A DNA stretch of 64,000 bases from Methanomassiliicoccaceae archaeon (GTDB taxonomy: Archaea; Thermoplasmatota; Thermoplasmata; Methanomassiliicoccales; Methanomethylophilaceae), in the NCBI GenBank assembly GCA_016284295.1, contig JAEEOP010000041.1, positions 37,559-101,558 of the forward strand, read 5' to 3'. Position numbers and translations under genes: made by a program. This document shows positions 1 through 8,818 of the stretch, in pieces. The notes under the pieces were generated by a model. It worked only from the letters and a program-made list of their open reading frames with translations. It made no database searches and was not told the DNA's origin. The first letter of the stretch is position 1; every line of letters starts with the position of its first letter.

Positions 1-511
1 TTCCAGATACCCGGACATCCCGATAGGGTACAGCGCATCTCCCGTGTCCAAAGATGATCTTCTGAGGCTGAAGGCTGCAGGTCTTTCCGAGTTCAAGATC
101 ACATTGGGCTCGACGATACCCCGCATCTTCGCACTTGTGAATCCCGATGAGGACATGGATGCCATAATCGGATGCCTCAAGGACGCTGTGGAGGTCTTCG
201 GAAAGGGGAAGGTCTGCACCGGAATCTCCGTTGGAATGAACGAGACCGACGAGGAGATGGTCTCCATGTTCGAGAGGATCAGCTCCGCCGGAGTCCTGAC
301 GGACCTGAAGGTCAAGAAGATAACCGCGAAGAACAGGCAGAGGTTCGAGGACGCACTCGGGAAGATAGAACCCGTGACCGTCGACAGGCTCTGCATGCTC
401 GGCAGCAAGCTGAAAGAGGTCCAGGAAAGGAACGGCCTCGACGCCAGGGACATGCACACGTTATGCTTAGCGTGCATGTGCTGCAACATCGTCCCGTTCA
501 GAGATTGCTGA
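1..511 (+). CDS. C-terminal part of a radical-SAM-like protein (5' end outside window)
   Basis: The frame is open from base 2 and ends with TGA at 509-511, so the gene starts before the window. A GTG at 44 is in frame but probably internal. The visible ~170 residues look like the C-terminal part of a BioB/HmdB-like radical SAM barrel: alternating strands and helices, a segment reading KVCTGISVGMNETDEEM that resembles the 'track record of turns' region, and a Cys-rich end (CLACMCC near the C-terminus). The characteristic CxxxCxxC cluster motif would lie upstream and cannot be seen. The family call is therefore an inference from fold-like pattern only. The last bases overlap the 3' end of the convergent thiolation gene by 14 bp. 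Confidence 0.45.
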   Translation, partial: SRYPDIPIGYSASPVSKDDLLRLKAAGLSEFKITLGSTIPRIFALVNPDEDMDAIIGCLKDAVEVFGKGKVCTGISVGMNETDEEMVSMFERISSAGVLTDLKVKKITAKNRQRFEDALGKIEPVTVDRLCMLGSKLKEVQERNGLDARDMHTLCLACMCCNIVPFRDC

Positions 512-1418
512 TCCTTCTCCTGGCATCCTCGAGAAGATCGCAGGACTTGCATCTGGAACCTACTGTAGGCTCCCCGCACTGGCAGAGATGAAGGTCCGCC
601 CCTGCATACTCCTTGTAGAGCATGGGGCGCAATGTATCATAAGAAGAAAGGATGCTGTGCCTCGAACCGGGAGACCTGTCCTCCAGCTCGTCGACTATGC
701 TCCTGTACTGATTCCTGAGGGCCTCCTGCCAATATGGGCACTCCCCATCCCAGTACTCCAGGCCGTTGACCAGGGCATACAGCAGGGTCTCCTTCTCCGG
801 GATCAGCCTCAGAGGCAGGAACCTGGGAACCAGTCCGGGCTGGACCTTCTCGTGCGGTCCGAGCCTCGCCAGCCTCTCCACATCCCCTCTGACGAAATTC
901 ATCATGACGGATTGGGCCATGTCGTCCAGGTTGTGGCCGGTGGCCAGATACTTGGCGCCGATCTTCCTGGCCTCGTCGTTCATCAGCCTCCTCCTGAACA
1001 CCCCGCAGTAGGTGCAGGGACTGCTGTCCCTGGACAGAGGGACGATCTCGTCCATGGTCACGCCCAGTTCGGAGAACGAGCGCAGATGGAACTGGATGTC
1101 CCTCTCCTCGCAGAACCTCCTGACGATGTCCACGCTGGGAGGGCGGTAGTTAGCGATCCCCTCGTCTATGGTTATCGCATGGACCCCCACTCTGTTGCGA
1201 GGCCCGAAGACATCCGATATTAGCTTCAGTGCTACGATGCTGTCCTTCCCTCCGGACACGGCGACGGCGATGTCCTCGCCGGGATAGACCTTGATCTGCT
1301 TCCTGATCTCCCTCTTGACCCTCTTCTCCACGAATCTGGAGAAATGCTCAGGGCACAGGTGCATCCCGTTGTACCTGATGAACGTGACCGCCTCGGAGTT
1401 GCACTGATCGCATCTCAT
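498..1418 (-). CDS. TtuA/Ncs6-type tRNA 2-thiolation (PP-loop ATPase) protein
   Basis: 306 residues. An N-terminal zinc motif (CDQC, later LCPEHF) is followed by the PP-loop SGGKDS, then a CTYCGVFRR motif that in this family ligates the Fe-S cluster. A C-terminal zinc ribbon (CQCG...CKSC) closes the protein. This is the layout of the TIGR00269 family, which adenylates a tRNA uridine (U54 or U34) and replaces its oxygen with sulfur. I chose ATG 1418 because the zinc finger needs that N-terminus; the reading frame stays open further upstream but those residues are low-complexity Arg/Ser antisense of orc1. The start lies 71 bp inside the 3' end of the orc1 frame on the same strand, so the two may be translationally linked. 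Which uridine is modified cannot be told from sequence. Confidence 0.85.
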   Translation of the reverse strand: MRCDQCNSEAVTFIRYNGMHLCPEHFSRFVEKRVKREIRKQIKVYPGEDIAVAVSGGKDSIVALKLISDVFGPRNRVGVHAITIDEGIANYRPPSVDIVRRFCEERDIQFHLRSFSELGVTMDEIVPLSRDSSPCTYCGVFRRRLMNDEARKIGAKYLATGHNLDDMAQSVMMNFVRGDVERLARLGPHEKVQPGLVPRFLPLRLIPEKETLLYALVNGLEYWDGECPYWQEALRNQYRSIVDELEDRSPGSRHSILSSYDTLRPMLYKEYAGADLHLCQCGEPTVGSRCKSCDLLEDARRRISNL

Positions 1419-2592
1419 CCGAATCACCGGAGCCCATCTCCTCGTCGAGGATCTCCTCCAACTTCTTCGCCAGGACCTTCGAGGGTATATCCGGCAGCGA
1501 TATGAGCGTGGACCTTCCGTTCCCATCGGAGGACACCTTGGTCCTCACCAGGCTGACCTTCTCCAGCCCCTGCACATGGCTCCAGAACTGGGTGTGCTTC
1601 CTCGCGGGGACATCATACTCCTCGCAGACGACCGCGTAGGTCTTCTCCGCCGAGGACAAAGGGATCACGACGTTCTGCTTCATGGCGCGGGCCACTGCCA
1701 ACAGAATGAGCTTCTTGTTCAGGTCCAGCGACCTTATCTTCGATTCGGACACCATGCTGTAGATGCTGGCCTTCGCCTCGCGGACGTTCTCCACGGTGAT
1801 CTCTCCGTCGGTCATCCCCTCGGCTATTATAGCCGACCTCTCCAGCAGCTCCACGGCCATTCTCGCATCGCCATAATCATCTGAGCTCTCCGCGATCTGG
1901 TCGATGGCGTCGTCGGATATCCTTCCGGGATACAGCGCCTCCTCGGCTCTCTCCTTGACTATCTGCTTCAGCTCGTCGTAGTTGTACCTGTCAAACTTGA
2001 CCAGGGTGGTCCTCTTGAACGTAGACAGCGAGGCCTGGTCCATCATCTCGTAGACGGACACCTGCGCCACCAGTATGAGGGAGACGGGGGCGGGTTTGTT
2101 GACCTCGTCGGACAGCCTTGTGATCTGATAGATTATGTCCACGGTATTCTTCTTCAGCAGCACGTCGACCTCGTCCAATATGATGACCAGCGGCCTCTTG
2201 TTCTTCAGGAGGTGGTTCTTGAACACGCGAGCCATATCCTCGGTGGAGAATCCCCTGTCGGGGTACCCCTGGTCGAAGAAGCGTATCAGGTTGAGCAGCA
2301 CCGAGTTCTCCGAGTTGCTGTTCCTGCAGTTGACGTAGATGATGTCTATCGGCGTCCCTTTTCCGTTGAGGAACGCCTTCATGTCGTCGCAGAACCTCCT
2401 CGCCGTGGCCGTCTTGCCTGTTCCGACGGATCCCATCAGGAACGCGTTGCACGGACGGTCGTAGTCCACCAGCGGGCGGAAGAGCGTCTCCAGCTCATGC
2501 ATCTGGGCGTCCCTGCTGACAAGGTTCTTCGGAACGTAGTTGCTGTCGAATCTGGAGGGATCCTTGATAATGCTGGAGGACTTCTCGAACAT
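1348..2592 (-). CDS. cdc6: Orc1/Cdc6 replication initiator
   Basis: AAA+ ATPase that binds archaeal replication origins and loads MCM. Walker A is GSVGTGKT, Walker B is LVIILDEVD, and a winged-helix domain follows (residues about 310-400). From ATG 2592 the protein is 414 residues, normal for the family; it then begins MFEKSSSIIKDPSRF, just before the conserved YVPKNL segment. Upstream in-frame ATGs at 2649 and 2658 exist, but a TATA-like AATATATTC at about 2664-2672 puts the transcript start near 2645, so 2592 fits better, with GGTGTG just upstream. The last ~25 residues overlap the thiolation gene and look unlike the family, suggesting a lost or displaced stop codon. I see no clear origin recognition boxes upstream. 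Confidence 0.88.
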   Translation of the reverse strand: MFEKSSSIIKDPSRFDSNYVPKNLVSRDAQMHELETLFRPLVDYDRPCNAFLMGSVGTGKTATARRFCDDMKAFLNGKGTPIDIIYVNCRNSNSENSVLLNLIRFFDQGYPDRGFSTEDMARVFKNHLLKNKRPLVIILDEVDVLLKKNTVDIIYQITRLSDEVNKPAPVSLILVAQVSVYEMMDQASLSTFKRTTLVKFDRYNYDELKQIVKERAEEALYPGRISDDAIDQIAESSDDYGDARMAVELLERSAIIAEGMTDGEITVENVREAKASIYSMVSESKIRSLDLNKKLILLAVARAMKQNVVIPLSSAEKTYAVVCEEYDVPARKHTQFWSHVQGLEKVSLVRTKVSSDGNGRSTLISLPDIPSKVLAKKLEEILDEEMGSGDSDEMRSVQLRGGHVHQVQRDAPVP

Positions 2593-2796
2593 CTTCACAC
2601 CGGTCTCGTGGTCTGTTGCTAGGATGGATTCCACGTGGTTATGCCACATCCATGCCATCGGCCAATATATTCTTTTATCATCGATGTCGGGGCGGCTTGG
2701 CACTTCCGCTTCGAGGCGGCCGTGGTGCGCTGGATGTACCGATTTCGCCGACAATCCGATGTAACGGCTTAATACGATGACGGATGATGCATCGTC

Positions 2797-3423
2797 ATGG
2801 CAGGCAGGACCCCCGATGCAGAATCATCCGCCCCCAAGCGCAGGATGTGCTGGAAATGCCAGAAGTACAACGTCCCCGGCGCGGAGTTCTGCGCGTTCTG
2901 CGGAGCCCAGTTCGTCACGGACAACGACCATTACCAGACGGACGGCCGCACCATATCGGACACGGATGAGACCGCATACCTGTCCGCACCCCCGCCGAAG
3001 ATCAAGAGGTCGTACAAGGGGATAGCCCTCATGCTTGCGATCATCGCGGTCGGGGTCGTCGTCATCGTGATGGCCGCAGGCGGGACCCATGACGTCGTGT
3101 ACAACTACGCGCTCACCGACTATGAGGAGGACGGGAACTACGTGCACGTCGAATACACCCTGAGCGTCAAGAACAACAAGCTCTCGGACGTGTATGTCTC
3201 CAATTTCGAGCCTGTCCTGTATATCGGTTCCACTCCGATGCCATTCGATGATGACATCTCCTACATCCCGTTCGTGAAAGGGATGACCTGGACATGGACC
3301 ATATCCGCAGATGTCCCCAAGAGCGATTGGGCACAGGGCGTGCACATCGGATTCGAGAACAGGATCGACACCAGGAGCTTCGATATAGCCCAGGACACGA
3401 ACCTGGCCATAAAGAAGTCCTGA
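2797..3423 (+). CDS. Zinc-ribbon, single-pass membrane protein
   Basis: 208 residues. A short zinc ribbon (CWKC...CAFC, residues about 18-35) is followed by a polar linker, one transmembrane helix (about residues 75-93, rich in Ile, Val and Ala) and an ~115-residue extracytoplasmic domain with beta-rich pattern. Zinc ribbon plus one membrane helix plus a beta domain is a common architecture of uncharacterised archaeal proteins. I do not recognise the outer domain. It lies between divergent orc1 and co-directional rfcS with 79 bp to rfcS, and may be transcribed separately. GTC ATC GTC before the ATG gives no useful ribosome binding site. Confidence 0.7.
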   Translation: MAGRTPDAESSAPKRRMCWKCQKYNVPGAEFCAFCGAQFVTDNDHYQTDGRTISDTDETAYLSAPPPKIKRSYKGIALMLAIIAVGVVVIVMAAGGTHDVVYNYALTDYEEDGNYVHVEYTLSVKNNKLSDVYVSNFEPVLYIGSTPMPFDDDISYIPFVKGMTWTWTISADVPKSDWAQGVHIGFENRIDTRSFDIAQDTNLAIKKS

Positions 3424-3502
3424 TGCATCCAGCGCCAAACCCGGCACCCGGCCATCCAATAAATCCTTTAAGCAGTCCACCCATAGAGGGCACCGATATC
3501 AC

Positions 3503-4462
3503 ATGAACGAGATTTGGACGGAGAAGTACAGGCCCAGGAACCTGGACGATGTGGTTGGTCAGAAGCACGTGACCGAGAGGCTGAAGTCCTATGTGGCCTC
3601 CAGGAACATGCCGCATCTTCTTTTCACCGGCCCGGCCGGGACCGGGAAGACCACCTGCTCCCTCGCTCTGGCCAAATCGATGTTCGGCGACGAGTGGAAA
3701 GGCAACTTCATAGAGCTCAACGCATCCGACGAGAGAGGGATCGACGTAGTCCGCGGCAAGATCAAGGAGTTCGCCAGGACCGCACCCCTTGGAGGCGCGG
3801 AGTTCAAGATCATCTTCATGGACGAGGCCGATGCGCTCACATCCGACGCACAGGCCGCTCTGAGGAGGACGATGGAGAAGTTCTCCGGGATCTGCCGTTT
3901 CATCCTCTCGTGCAACTACTCTTCCAAGATCATCGACCCCATCCAGTCCAGGTGCGCCGTGTTCAGGTTCAAGCCCCTAACCGCGGACGATGTGAGGGAA
4001 TACCTCCAGAACATCGTCGACAAGGAGAACGTGGACATAGACGAGGACGCCATGAACGGTCTGATCCACGTCGCGAGGGGAGACATGAGGAGGGCGGTCA
4101 ACTCCCTGCAGGTCGCGGCATCGCTGGGAAAGAAGATAGATCTCGACGTGATCTACCAGACCACCGGAATGGCCAACCCCCAGGCGGTCAAGGATATGAT
4201 CGAGACCGCACTCGGAGGCAACTTCATCAGGGCCCGCGACATGCTGGACGATATAATGATCACATTCGGACTGTCCGGTCAGGACGTCATCAAGCAGATA
4301 CACTCGACGTTCTTCGACCTCAGCATCACCGATGCGGAGAAGGTCAGGTTCATGGACAAGACCGGTGAGATCGAGTTCCGTATCGTCGAGGGAAGCAACG
4401 AGAGGATACAGCTGGAAGCTCTGCTCGCTTACCTTGTCATGCTCGGCGGAAAATCGAGATGA
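3503..4462 (+). CDS. rfcS: Replication factor C small subunit (clamp loader)
   Basis: 319 residues, the usual length without an intein. The N-terminus MNEIWTEKYRP is characteristic. Walker A GPAGTGKTT lies at about residues 43-51, Walker B is FMDEAD, sensor/arginine-finger SRC motif is QSRCAVFRF, and the C-terminal helical collar domain is complete. With the large subunit (not in the window) it loads the PCNA clamp at primer ends. The 3' end overlaps the convergent phosphatase gene by 26 bp. Confidence 0.97.
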   Translation: MNEIWTEKYRPRNLDDVVGQKHVTERLKSYVASRNMPHLLFTGPAGTGKTTCSLALAKSMFGDEWKGNFIELNASDERGIDVVRGKIKEFARTAPLGGAEFKIIFMDEADALTSDAQAALRRTMEKFSGICRFILSCNYSSKIIDPIQSRCAVFRFKPLTADDVREYLQNIVDKENVDIDEDAMNGLIHVARGDMRRAVNSLQVAASLGKKIDLDVIYQTTGMANPQAVKDMIETALGGNFIRARDMLDDIMITFGLSGQDVIKQIHSTFFDLSITDAEKVRFMDKTGEIEFRIVEGSNERIQLEALLAYLVMLGGKSR

Positions 4463-5228
4463 ACTTCGGGACCATCTTTTCCGAGGCCTCTTGAAGCACT
4501 TCTTGGGAAGAGCACATCACCAGTATCCCGTGCTCGTCTACCAGGCTCTTATCATAGACGGCACCGGCCTTCTCTGCTATGTGCATACCCGGCATGAAAT
4601 CCCAGATCTTGTTAAGGAATCTGACATGCACATCCAGCCTGCCTGCGGCCAGATATGAGAAATCCACCGACGCCGCTCCGAACACCTTGAAACGAGCGAT
4701 ATCGGTGTAGCAATCATGGAATATCGCCGCCTGCGCATCCCTGAACTGCTGAGAGCGCCTGCTGAAATCACCGGTGGACACCAGACACTTCTTCAAAGGC
4801 GCGGGATCCGCCGTGTGGATCGGCACACCATTGAGGAACGCCCCGTCCTCGGATGCGGTGAACATCTCATCGAACACCGGCAGGTATATCGCCGAAGCCT
4901 TCGGGACCCCGTCGACCATGAAGCTGCCCTGCATCCCGAAGAACGGTATGCCCCTGCTGTAGTTCATCGTCCCGTCGATGGGGTCGATAGTCCATGAGCG
5001 GTGCTCTATGCCCTGGTCGGGATTGGTCTCCTCTGAGATGATCGCGTCGTCCGGGAACGCCTCCCTGATGGTGGAAATAATGGATTCCTCCGCCAGAACA
5101 TCCGATCCGGTAACCACATCATAAGTACCTATAGCGGTGCCCTTCTCCTTCGCGGAGCGGTCACCCTTCACAACGATCTCCGATGCCTTGCGTATGGCAT
5201 CCTCCAGGACCTTCAGCTCTTCCGACAT
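4437..5228 (-). CDS. Inositol monophosphatase / archaeal FBPase family enzyme
   Basis: 263 residues from ATG 5228. The family signatures are present: an EE pair (ISEETNPDQG) and the metal-binding DPIDGT motif. The usual third motif WDxAAG is altered here to an AGRLDVHV...KIWDF arrangement. Archaeal members hydrolyse inositol-1-phosphate and/or fructose-1,6-bisphosphate; which applies cannot be decided. The start is 4 bp after the stop of the PaaK-type ligase gene, so it is probably the last gene of a minus-strand operon beginning with the Sel1 genes at 8.6 kb. Confidence 0.85.
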   Translation of the reverse strand: MSEELKVLEDAIRKASEIVVKGDRSAKEKGTAIGTYDVVTGSDVLAEESIISTIREAFPDDAIISEETNPDQGIEHRSWTIDPIDGTMNYSRGIPFFGMQGSFMVDGVPKASAIYLPVFDEMFTASEDGAFLNGVPIHTADPAPLKKCLVSTGDFSRRSQQFRDAQAAIFHDCYTDIARFKVFGAASVDFSYLAAGRLDVHVRFLNKIWDFMPGMHIAEKAGAVYDKSLVDEHGILVMCSSQEVLQEASEKMVPKFISIFRRA

Positions 5229-5232
5229 GTGA

Positions 5233-6468
5233 TCAGTAACGGTTGTCGAATATGCGGTTGGTCTTCTTCTCGCTCCTCGGCAGGTATCCGATGTCAACGG
5301 CCTTGGGGACGACGGTGACGTTGATCTTGGACTTGACCTTCTCGACCAGTTCCTTCTCCGCCACTTCGCGGGCCTCCCCCTGGGCGGGGGTCTCGAAGTA
5401 GACCGTGATGATGTCCCTGCCCTCCAGGTGGTCGATCATGATCTGGTATTCGCTGGTGGCGTCCTTCATCGTTGCAAGGACTTCCTCGAACTGCGCGGGG
5501 AACATGTTGACCCCTTTGACCTTGATCATGTCGTCGGTGCGTCCGACGATGATGTCTATGCGGGGGAACCTGGATCCGCACGGGCACTCGCCGGGGATGA
5601 TCCTGGTGAGGTCGTGGGTCCTGTACCTGATGAGCGGGGCCCCCTCCTTCCTGAGGGTGGTGATGACCAGCTCCCCATACTCCCCGTCTGGGAGGACCTC
5701 TCCGGTCTTCGGGTCGATGATCTCGAAATAGATGTAGTCGTCCCACATGTGGATGCCGTTGCGGTAGTCGCAGCTGATGCCGATCCCGGGGCCGTAGATC
5801 TCGGTCAGTCCGTATATGTCATAGAAATCGACGCCGAGGTCCTCCGCGATGCTCTTGCGCATCTTGTCGCCCCAGCGCTCGGAACCGATGATCCCCTTCT
5901 TCAGGCACAGCTTGTCCCTTATGCCGCGCTTCTTGATCTCCTCGGACAGCAGCAATGCGTATGAGGAAGTCGAACATAGGACGGTGGATTTCAAATCCTC
6001 CATCATGCGGAGCTGCTTGTCGGTGTTGCCAGGGCCCATGGGGATCGCCATGGCGCCAAGCCTCTCGCATCCCGCCTGGAAACCAATCCCTGCAGTCCAG
6101 AGCCCGTATCCGGGCGTGATGTGGAGACGGTCCTTGTCGGTCACGCCTGCCATGACGTAGCAGCGCTCGAACATTATGGCCCAGTCCTCGACGTCCTTCT
6201 TGGTGTAGGGGATGACGACCGGTGTGCCTGTAGTACCGGATGACGAATGGATCCTGACGATGTCCTTCTCGGGGACGGCCGCAAGTCCAAGAGGATATGC
6301 CTCGCGGAGGTCGCCCTTGTCGGTGAACGGTAGCTTCTCGAAGTCCTCCTGCGTCCTGACTGCGGCCACATCTATGCCCTCGAACTTCTTGGCGTAGAAT
6401 GGGCTGTGCTCCTTTATCGTGGCCAGTTCGTTGAGGATCATCTCCTTCTGGTACTCGTTCATCCTCAT
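5233..6468 (-). CDS. PaaK-type phenylacetate-CoA ligase family (acyl/aryl-CoA synthetase)
   Basis: 411 residues. ATP-binding motif SSSGTTGTP (residues about 92-100), GLTEIYGPG as the adenylate-contacting motif, a Cys pair in CPCGSRFPRID and the C-terminal domain hinge GRTDDMIKVKG are all visible. The family adenylates an aromatic acid and transfers it to CoA. In methanogens such genes are thought to serve uptake of arylacetates for aromatic amino acid synthesis; that role is not shown here. The start codon overlaps the stop of the upstream Sel1 gene (ATGA-type, 4 bp), so the two are co-translated. Confidence 0.9.
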   Translation of the reverse strand: MRMNEYQKEMILNELATIKEHSPFYAKKFEGIDVAAVRTQEDFEKLPFTDKGDLREAYPLGLAAVPEKDIVRIHSSSGTTGTPVVIPYTKKDVEDWAIMFERCYVMAGVTDKDRLHITPGYGLWTAGIGFQAGCERLGAMAIPMGPGNTDKQLRMMEDLKSTVLCSTSSYALLLSEEIKKRGIRDKLCLKKGIIGSERWGDKMRKSIAEDLGVDFYDIYGLTEIYGPGIGISCDYRNGIHMWDDYIYFEIIDPKTGEVLPDGEYGELVITTLRKEGAPLIRYRTHDLTRIIPGECPCGSRFPRIDIIVGRTDDMIKVKGVNMFPAQFEEVLATMKDATSEYQIMIDHLEGRDIITVYFETPAQGEAREVAEKELVEKVKSKINVTVVPKAVDIGYLPRSEKKTNRIFDNRY

Positions 6469-7205
6469 CTGAATTCACCGTCGTCTATCCGTTGCAGCAG
6501 AGAAGCGGCCTCTTCGGAACCGCGGATGGCTGCCTTGGTAAGCCATTTCCTTGCATTAGATAAACTATGAGTCATCCCTTGTCCAGAAAGATGCATTTTA
6601 CCCAGCTCGCACATGGCCTCCGAAGAGTCCATGTCGGCGGCCTTGATCATGCACTTCGCCGCCTTCGATGGATTGGAAGGGACTCCCCTTCCCTCGAGGT
6701 ACATCCTTCCAAGGCGGACGCCGGCCTTGGGGTAGCCCGCATCGAAGCATTTCGTATAGAATTCGATAGCCTTCTGGAGATCCACGGGGATCCCGCGACC
6801 CTCCTCGTTCATCACGGCCATCCTGTAGAGCGCGATTATGAGGCCTTCGTCGGCTGCCTTGGAATACCAGTAGTAGGCCTTCTCCCAGTCCTGCTCAATA
6901 CCCTCCACGTCGGAGTACATGAAACCGAGATTGAACATCGCCCTTGCATTCCCGAGCTCCGCTGACTTGTGATAGAGCTCCATGGCCTTGTCCAGGTCCA
7001 ACCTCATGCCGTAGCCGTGGGCGCGCATGTTGCCCAGATTGCACATGGCCTCGGAATTCCCTTGATCGGCGGCAAGGCCGAACCATCTGGCGGCCTCCCT
7101 CCTGTCTTGAACGACGCCGTCCCCTTTGAAGAAGAGGTATCCCATGGCCACCTGAGCATCCGGATCCCCGTTCTGGGCGGCTCTTAGGACCTCCTCGTAA
7201 CCCAA
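6465..7205 (-). CDS. Sel1-like repeat protein
   Basis: 246 residues made almost wholly of ~36-residue Sel1-like (TPR-related) helical hairpins, each with the pattern AxxWFxxAAxxGxxxAxxxLGxMYxxGxGV. No signal peptide or membrane segment is present, so it is cytoplasmic. Sel1 arrays bind partner proteins; the partner here is unknown. It lies between a second Sel1 gene (4 bp upstream) and the PaaK-type ligase (4 bp overlap), implying co-expression. Confidence 0.88.
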   Translation of the reverse strand: MGYEEVLRAAQNGDPDAQVAMGYLFFKGDGVVQDRREAARWFGLAADQGNSEAMCNLGNMRAHGYGMRLDLDKAMELYHKSAELGNARAMFNLGFMYSDVEGIEQDWEKAYYWYSKAADEGLIIALYRMAVMNEEGRGIPVDLQKAIEFYTKCFDAGYPKAGVRLGRMYLEGRGVPSNPSKAAKCMIKAADMDSSEAMCELGKMHLSGQGMTHSLSNARKWLTKAAIRGSEEAASLLQRIDDGEFR

Positions 7206-7209
7206 GGGA

Positions 7210-8649
7210 TCACTTCCTCGATTTCATCATGTTCAGCAGGGCCGCCGCATCTGGATCGCCCTGCTTCGCAGCCATCTTAAGGTACTTCTTGGCGCGGATG
7301 GTGTTCTGCTTGACGTACTTTCCGTCGTAGTAGAGCTTTCCTAGGTAGAACTGCGCCTCGTAGTAGCCCTGCTCCGAGGATGCTTCCAGGAGCCTGAGAC
7401 CTTCCTCCACATCCTGCTTGACGCCGGAGCCGGTGACCTTGAACATTCCGAGGAACGCCATCGCCGCAGGATGTCCCTTCTCGGCCGCTTCCCCGTACCA
7501 GAGCGCGGCCTCCTCCAGGTTCTTCTCCGTGCCCCTGCCTTCGTAGTAGAAGCATCCGAGGCAGTACTGCGAGTTGACCTCGCCCATCTCCGCCGCCTCC
7601 TTGAACCATTTCAGGGCCATCTCGTCGCTCTGCTCGTAGTAGTAGCCGTTGCCGTACATGCATGCCAGAGCATACTGGGCATAACCGTTGCACCTGTTGG
7701 CGGCCTCGGAGAACCAATGGGCCGCCTTCTCATAGTCCTTGGGGACCTTCTGTCCCTCGAAGCACATGTTGGCGAAGTCGACCATTCCCTGCTGGTAGCC
7801 GTTCTCGCATGATTTTTCCAGCCACTTCACAGCCTTTGCCGGATCGATCGGGACTCCCTGGCCGTATGCGTAGCACATGCCGATCTGGTACTGGGCCTCC
7901 GCATGGCCCTGTTCGGCGGCCTTCTCGAAGAGCTCCGCGGCCTGCCTGTCGGCGGCGTTGCCCCTCCTAGTGGACAATACCATGCATCCTAGGGAGAACT
8001 GGGCATCCATGTTGCCTGCATCGGCGGCCTTCTGGTACCACTCCATGGCCTTGGACTGGTTGGGATCGGTGTTGCACAGTCCCTGGTCGTACATCTGGCC
8101 GATGCGGTACATCGCGGTACCGTCGCCCTTGTCCGCTGCGGCCCCGAGCCACTTCATGGCCATGTCCTTGTCCTTGGAGATCCCTTTCCCCATCAGGTAC
8201 ATGAATCCGATCTTGGCCTGGGCCTGGACATCGCCCTGCTCCGCGCATGCGGTATAGAACCTCACGGCCTCGGCATGGCTCTTCTTCACCTTGTCGGTGC
8301 CCTTGTCATACATGGCGAACAGCTCCGCGGATGCCGCGGTGTCCTTCTGCTCGCCTTTGAATCTCAATGCGATGAGATCGTCCATGGCGGCCTCGTCGTT
8401 CTTCTCGAACTCCTTGCAGACGATGGCGGCCTCCTTCGAACCCATGTCGGCGGCCTCCTTGAACAGCGCCTTCGCGGATGCCTTGTCCTTGGCCACGCCG
8501 CCCTCGCCCAGATACTGGAAGAGCGCACGGAGATACTTCGAATCGGGATCAGACGATAATCTGGATACCTCTGCCGCCTTCGGCAGGTCGTATCCGTCCG
8601 AATTGATGTCCATAAGGGCGCGAGCCGAACTGATAGATTCTGATGCCAT
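7210..8649 (-). CDS. Sel1-like repeat protein, long
   Basis: 479 residues with about ten Sel1-like repeats after an N-terminal ~90-residue region of degenerate repeats. The repeats keep the WYxxAAxxGxxxAQ core. It is cytoplasmic by lack of any signal. It is first in the minus-strand run Sel1-Sel1-PaaK-IMPase and has a short leader; the 170 bp upstream holds divergent promoters shared with the nitrogenase-like genes. Function unknown beyond protein-protein scaffolding. Confidence 0.88.
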   Translation of the reverse strand: MASESISSARALMDINSDGYDLPKAAEVSRLSSDPDSKYLRALFQYLGEGGVAKDKASAKALFKEAADMGSKEAAIVCKEFEKNDEAAMDDLIALRFKGEQKDTAASAELFAMYDKGTDKVKKSHAEAVRFYTACAEQGDVQAQAKIGFMYLMGKGISKDKDMAMKWLGAAADKGDGTAMYRIGQMYDQGLCNTDPNQSKAMEWYQKAADAGNMDAQFSLGCMVLSTRRGNAADRQAAELFEKAAEQGHAEAQYQIGMCYAYGQGVPIDPAKAVKWLEKSCENGYQQGMVDFANMCFEGQKVPKDYEKAAHWFSEAANRCNGYAQYALACMYGNGYYYEQSDEMALKWFKEAAEMGEVNSQYCLGCFYYEGRGTEKNLEEAALWYGEAAEKGHPAAMAFLGMFKVTGSGVKQDVEEGLRLLEASSEQGYYEAQFYLGKLYYDGKYVKQNTIRAKKYLKMAAKQGDPDAAALLNMMKSRK

Positions 8650-8782
8650 GGATACTTACCTTTTACATCCTTAGTGACGGGCGATATATCAGAATTGCCT
8701 TTTTTCGTTTGGAAGATGTGGAGCTATAGACGACATCGGAACAAGGAGCGGTTGCCGTAAACGGATTACGGGAGAAATATCT

Positions 8783-8790
8783 GCTTTAAA
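8783..8790 (+). promoter_or_regulatory. TATA box for nitrogenase-like genes
   Basis: CTTTAAAT lies 28 bp before ATG 8819, the spacing expected for an archaeal promoter with a very short or absent leader. Confidence 0.5.
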
Positions 8791-8818
8791 TCCGCGTCCC
8801 GATGGAAAGCCGATAACC

